7,762 nt of DNA from an uncultured Desulfobacterales bacterium (GTDB taxonomy: Bacteria > Desulfobacterota > Desulfobacteria > Desulfobacterales > UBA11574). Where the stretch lies: NCBI GenBank assembly GCA_937925895.1, contig CALANC010000014.1:1-7762 (forward strand). Reading direction: 5' to 3'. This document shows, in pieces, positions 6,697 to 7,762 of the stretch (position 1 is the first letter of the stretch; each line of letters opens with the position of its first letter). The notes under the pieces are model-generated. The model saw nothing but the letters and a program-made list of their open reading frames with translations. It ran no database searches and was not told the DNA's origin. The translations under genes were made by a program, and so were the position numbers.

Positions 6697-7341
6697 GTGA
6701 AACTTGACGGAAACCTGTTAAATAACGTTAAGGGCTTCCTGGATTCTCAGGAAGGCCAAGGTCTTTATGACATCGCTCTTGAAGCCAGTAGGCTCGGTCC
6801 TTGCCTTGAGGTCGGAAGCTATTGTGGCAAATCTACCCTTTATCTTGCTACGGCTTGCAAGGAAAACAACAGCATCCTCTTTTCCATCGATCATCACAGA
6901 GGTTCCGAAGAACAGCAACCCGGCGAACTCTATTTTGACCCCGAGCTTTTTGATCCTGAAACCGGACAAGTCGACACTCTAAAGGAATTCAGAAAAACAA
7001 TAAAAACGGCCGGGCTCGAAAATACGGTTGTGCCCATGGTGTGTGAATCTGAAGTCGCCGCGCGTTTATGGGCGACACCCCTTGGTTTGGTTTTTATTGA
7101 CGGCGGCCATACCTACGAATCTGCGTTCAAAGACTATAACTCATGGGTAGGGCACATCATACCCAATGGATATCTGCTCATCCACGACATTTTTAAAGAC
7201 CCCCAAATGGGCGGGCAAGCGCCGTATCATGTTTACCGATTGGCAGTATCCTCCGGACTGTTCAAGGAACTTCCTATGATAAAATCTCTGGGTGTCCTTA
7301 AGCGCCATGACTGCAGAGATGTCCACCAATATCTTCCATAA
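6697..7341 (+). CDS. Class I SAM-dependent methyltransferase (Methyltransf_24-like), substrate unknown
   Basis: The gene encodes a 214-residue soluble protein with a Rossmann-type methyltransferase core. The glycine-rich SAM-binding motif I is CLEVGSYCGKST (36-47). An acidic residue after strand 2 (FSIDHH, Asp65) would contact the SAM ribose. VFIDGGHTYESAFKDY (132-147) matches the O-methyltransferase-like signature of Methyltransf_24 proteins, and LLIHDIF (161-167) marks a later core strand. Residues 68-95 (HRGSEEQQPGELYFDPELFDP and on) form an insert rich in acidic residues and proline, possibly a substrate lid. The start is a GTG one nucleotide after the ftsK stop, with no good ribosome binding site, so translation probably depends on ftsK. 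It is the last gene of the operon; no clear terminator hairpin with a U-run follows directly. The substrate cannot be predicted; a small molecule or a carbohydrate/phenolic acceptor is possible. Confidence 0.85.
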   Translation: MKLDGNLLNNVKGFLDSQEGQGLYDIALEASRLGPCLEVGSYCGKSTLYLATACKENNSILFSIDHHRGSEEQQPGELYFDPELFDPETGQVDTLKEFRKTIKTAGLENTVVPMVCESEVAARLWATPLGLVFIDGGHTYESAFKDYNSWVGHIIPNGYLLIHDIFKDPQMGGQAPYHVYRLAVSSGLFKELPMIKSLGVLKRHDCRDVHQYLP

Positions 7342-7352
7342 ATTATTTTCCA

Positions 7353-7395
7353 AGTTTCGTGCCCCTTCCCGGCACCAATGCGGGTAAGCATTCAG
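7353..7395. repeat. 43-bp direct repeat, copy A
   Basis: This copy aligns without gaps to 7605-7647 at 36 of 43 positions, sharing the AGTTTCG start and the TAAGCATTCAG end. It begins 12 nt after the methyltransferase stop codon and includes a small GTGCC/GGCAC stem (7359-7363 with 7371-7375). It sits 14 nt before the left outer arm of the palindrome at 7410. Confidence 0.7.
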
Positions 7396-7409
7396 TTGCA
7401 GCCTGCCTA

Positions 7410-7590
7410 AGGTCATGCTTTTTTCTGAAAGGCGATATGCTGGCCAGTTCTTCGGCGTCTCACCGTGACCCAAATATTTGGGATTGATGATACATCCTTT
7501 TTCAATCTAAAAGGAATTTGTCCAATCCCAAATATTGGGTCACCCGGCACGGCAACGTTCATATCGCCTTGAAGAAAAAGGGCATGACCT
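7410..7590. repeat. 181-bp nested imperfect palindrome (MITE-like or structured intergenic element)
   Basis: Three pairs of inverted arms share nearly one centre (about 7500-7505). The outer arms are 7410-7439 and 7560-7590, with perfect 9-bp ends AGGTCATGC/GCATGACCT and a second perfect 11-bp block at the inner side. The middle arms are 7465-7486 and 7523-7543, identical in reverse complement except for one extra A in the left arm. The inner arms are TCCTTTT (7495-7501) and AAAAGGA (7509-7515) around a 7-nt loop. Each middle arm is also a palindrome in itself, with CCCAAATATTTGGG at 7469-7482. No open reading frame or transposase fits inside and no target-site duplication is evident. It may be a non-autonomous mobile element or a dispersed repeat, or it may form an RNA hairpin that ends or stabilises the operon transcript. 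Confidence 0.75.
7469..7482. promoter_or_regulatory. Perfect 14-bp palindrome within the left middle arm
   Basis: CCCAAATATTTGGG is fully self-complementary. The matching site in the right arm (7527-7539) is one base shorter and so is an imperfect palindrome. A symmetric site of this size could bind a dimeric protein. It may simply be part of the repeat element, and no promoter was recognised next to it. Confidence 0.3.
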
Positions 7591-7604
7591 GAAATAATAA
7601 CTCC

Positions 7605-7647
7605 AGTTTCGCGCCCCTAACCGGCATCAATTCTGTTAAGCATTCAG
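7605..7647. repeat. 43-bp direct repeat, copy B
   Basis: This is the second copy of the repeat at 7353-7395, in the same orientation and with 7 mismatches. It starts 14 nt after the right outer arm of the palindrome, exactly mirroring the 14-nt gap on the left. Copy B has lost the small internal stem seen in copy A. Confidence 0.7.
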
Positions 7648-7762
7648 GAGGCATCCATATTCGTTTCACTCGGGTGTCTCCGTCGCTGGTCATTTCAAGG
7701 GTTTAGCAGCGGGGGCATTCCTTCCCCCTCCGCATTCCACCCTTCGCTGTGCTCAGGATGGC
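7648..7762. other. Non-coding tail with a weak G/C hairpin; nothing else recognised
   Basis: No convincing reading frame or RNA gene is visible. GGGGG (7711-7715) can pair with CCCCC (7724-7728) around an 8-nt loop, but no T-run follows, so a terminator is not supported. The final bases (TTCGCTGTGCTCAGGATGGC) resemble the kind of low-complexity intergenic repeat seen dispersed in many genomes, but a single copy cannot show this. The neighbouring gene lies outside the window. Confidence 0.4.

Noticed and set aside
7141..7473. 110-residue minus-strand frame spanning the methyltransferase end and the repeats
   Set aside because: It is built half from antisense of a real gene and half from the 43-bp repeat and palindrome arm, with no conserved motif. 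Such frames are typical spurious calls over intergenic repeats.
7410..7590. CRISPR array or insertion sequence
   Set aside because: There are no regularly spaced direct repeats with variable spacers, and no transposase frame. The arms are inverted, not direct.
7711..7728. G5/C5 hairpin as an intrinsic terminator
   Set aside because: The stem is short and is followed by C/G-rich sequence instead of a T-run.

Overview
The window looks like ordinary chromosomal DNA from a Gram-negative anaerobe, most likely a sulfate-reducing Desulfobacterota (Desulfobacterales-like). This is inferred from the gene set: a clostridial-type 2[4Fe-4S] ferredoxin, RNase J beside FtsK in one transcription unit, and a PlsC acyltransferase. 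Protein character and moderate GC content also fit. No 16S rRNA or other strict taxonomic marker is present. No phage, CRISPR, transposase or defence gene was found.

Layout. Bases 3-170 hold the 3' part of a ferredoxin gene cut by the window edge, followed by a strong hairpin (187-219). A membrane metalloprotease of family M48 (Ste24/CAAX type) is encoded on the minus strand (309-1595) and converges on the ferredoxin gene. A compact divergent control region (about 1596-1797) holds a good minus-strand promoter, a weaker plus-strand promoter and a short inverted repeat between them. Five plus-strand genes then run with little or no spacing, probably as one operon: a 110-residue protein of unknown function, plsC (lysophosphatidate acyltransferase), rnj (ribonuclease J), ftsK (chromosome-translocating ATPase) and a class I SAM-dependent methyltransferase. 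They are separated by 20 nt, a 7-nt overlap, 28 nt and 1 nt.

The last ~420 bases (7342-7762) are non-coding and repeat-rich. A 181-bp nested imperfect palindrome (7410-7590) has three sets of arms centred on nearly the same point. It is flanked on both sides, at an identical 14-nt distance, by two diverged copies of a 43-bp direct repeat. This looks like a MITE-like or other dispersed intergenic element and is the most unusual structure in the window.

How the genes work together: the operon combines phospholipid synthesis (PlsC), RNA maturation and decay (RNase J) and chromosome segregation at division (FtsK). These are housekeeping roles tied to growth and division. The methyltransferase and the small first protein have no assignable substrate. 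All functional calls rest on motifs read by eye; no database search was possible.
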